Positions 63,830 through 64,000 of a DNA stretch of 64,000 nucleotides are shown piece after piece. The DNA comes from Kalaharituber pfeilii (taxonomy: Eukaryota; Ascomycota; Pezizomycetes; Pezizales; Pezizaceae), in contig WHUZ01000030.1 in the NCBI GenBank assembly GCA_015179045.1, forward strand, positions 584,147-648,146, written 5' to 3'. Position numbers and translations under genes: made by a program. Below the pieces are notes generated by a model, which did no database searches, was not told the origin of the DNA, and saw nothing but the letters and a program-made list of their open reading frames with translations. Positions within the stretch are counted from its first letter, which is position 1; every line of letters begins with the position of its first letter.

Positions 63830-64000
63830 GGTTAGGGTTAGGGTTAGGGTTAGGGTTAGGGTTAGGGTTAGGGTTAGGGTTAGGGTTAGGGTTAGGGTTA
63901 GGGTTAGGGTTAGGGTTTTAGGGTTAGGGGGGTTAGGGGTTTTAGGGGGGGGTTTAGGTTAGGTTAGGGGTTAGGGGTTTTTTTAGGGTTAGGGTTAGGG
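63788..64000 (+). repeat. Telomere (TTAGGG)n
   Basis: About 20 regular GGGTTA units run from 63791 to 63916, with one TTTAGGG-like slip at 63806. The last ~85 bases are irregular (extra G and T). The G-rich strand runs 5'->3' to the window end, so this is a right chromosome end. The junction with the module is at GCGCGCGTTACGCGAGGGTT. Confidence 0.97.

Overview
The window is the right end of a linear eukaryotic chromosome. The last ~210 bases are a (TTAGGG)n telomere running 5'->3' off the end. Tad1-like LINEs, Ty3/Gypsy elements with in-frame stops that fit C-to-T/G-to-A decay (RIP-like), pogo/Tc1-type MITEs and a GTAAGT..CTAAC..AG intron suggest a repeat-rich filamentous fungus. A truffle- or morel-like Pezizomycete is my guess; that is inference, not a match. 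Almost nothing here is an ordinary cellular gene.

Layout. 0-2 kb: ankyrin-repeat gene remnant broken by LINE pieces. 2-5.3 kb: remnants of two Gypsy elements (chromodomain end with a 1.3-kb LTR; antisense gag) and a MITE. 5.3-6.4 kb: minisatellites. 7.1-11.1 kb: antisense LINE (family A) with two nested insertions, beside a Lys-rich coding fragment. 12-18 kb: MITE and foldback elements. 18-20.8 kb: unidentified and LINE debris. 20.9-29.8 kb: a foldback element split by a nearly full-length 7.3-kb LINE (family B). 30.2-37.4 kb: decayed Gypsy element. 37.4-43 kb: subtelomeric satellites and MITEs. 43.7-45.7 kb: the one gene-like locus, a broken 2-oxoglutarate/Fe(II) dioxygenase-like gene with a minisatellite intron. 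46-63.8 kb: subtelomeric composite modules made of short repeats in a fixed order, broken by solo LTRs, gag-only retroelements, a decayed pogo/jerky-type transposase and a 58-bp satellite. 63.8-64 kb: telomere.

Working picture. Two LINE families dominate. Family A ends in a short 3' tail that can fold as a two-stem hairpin before poly(A). Family B ends in a different hairpin tail. About 20 family-A-type and 9 family-B-type ends are scattered through the window, many as 40-100 bp insertions with 9-17 bp target-site duplications (TSDs); at least one insertion is poly(A) alone. A gag-only retroelement carries the family A tail, so it is probably mobilised in trans. Stem positions in the tails covary while loop triplets vary, which is the most interesting signal in the window. 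Nested insertions give relative ages for many elements.
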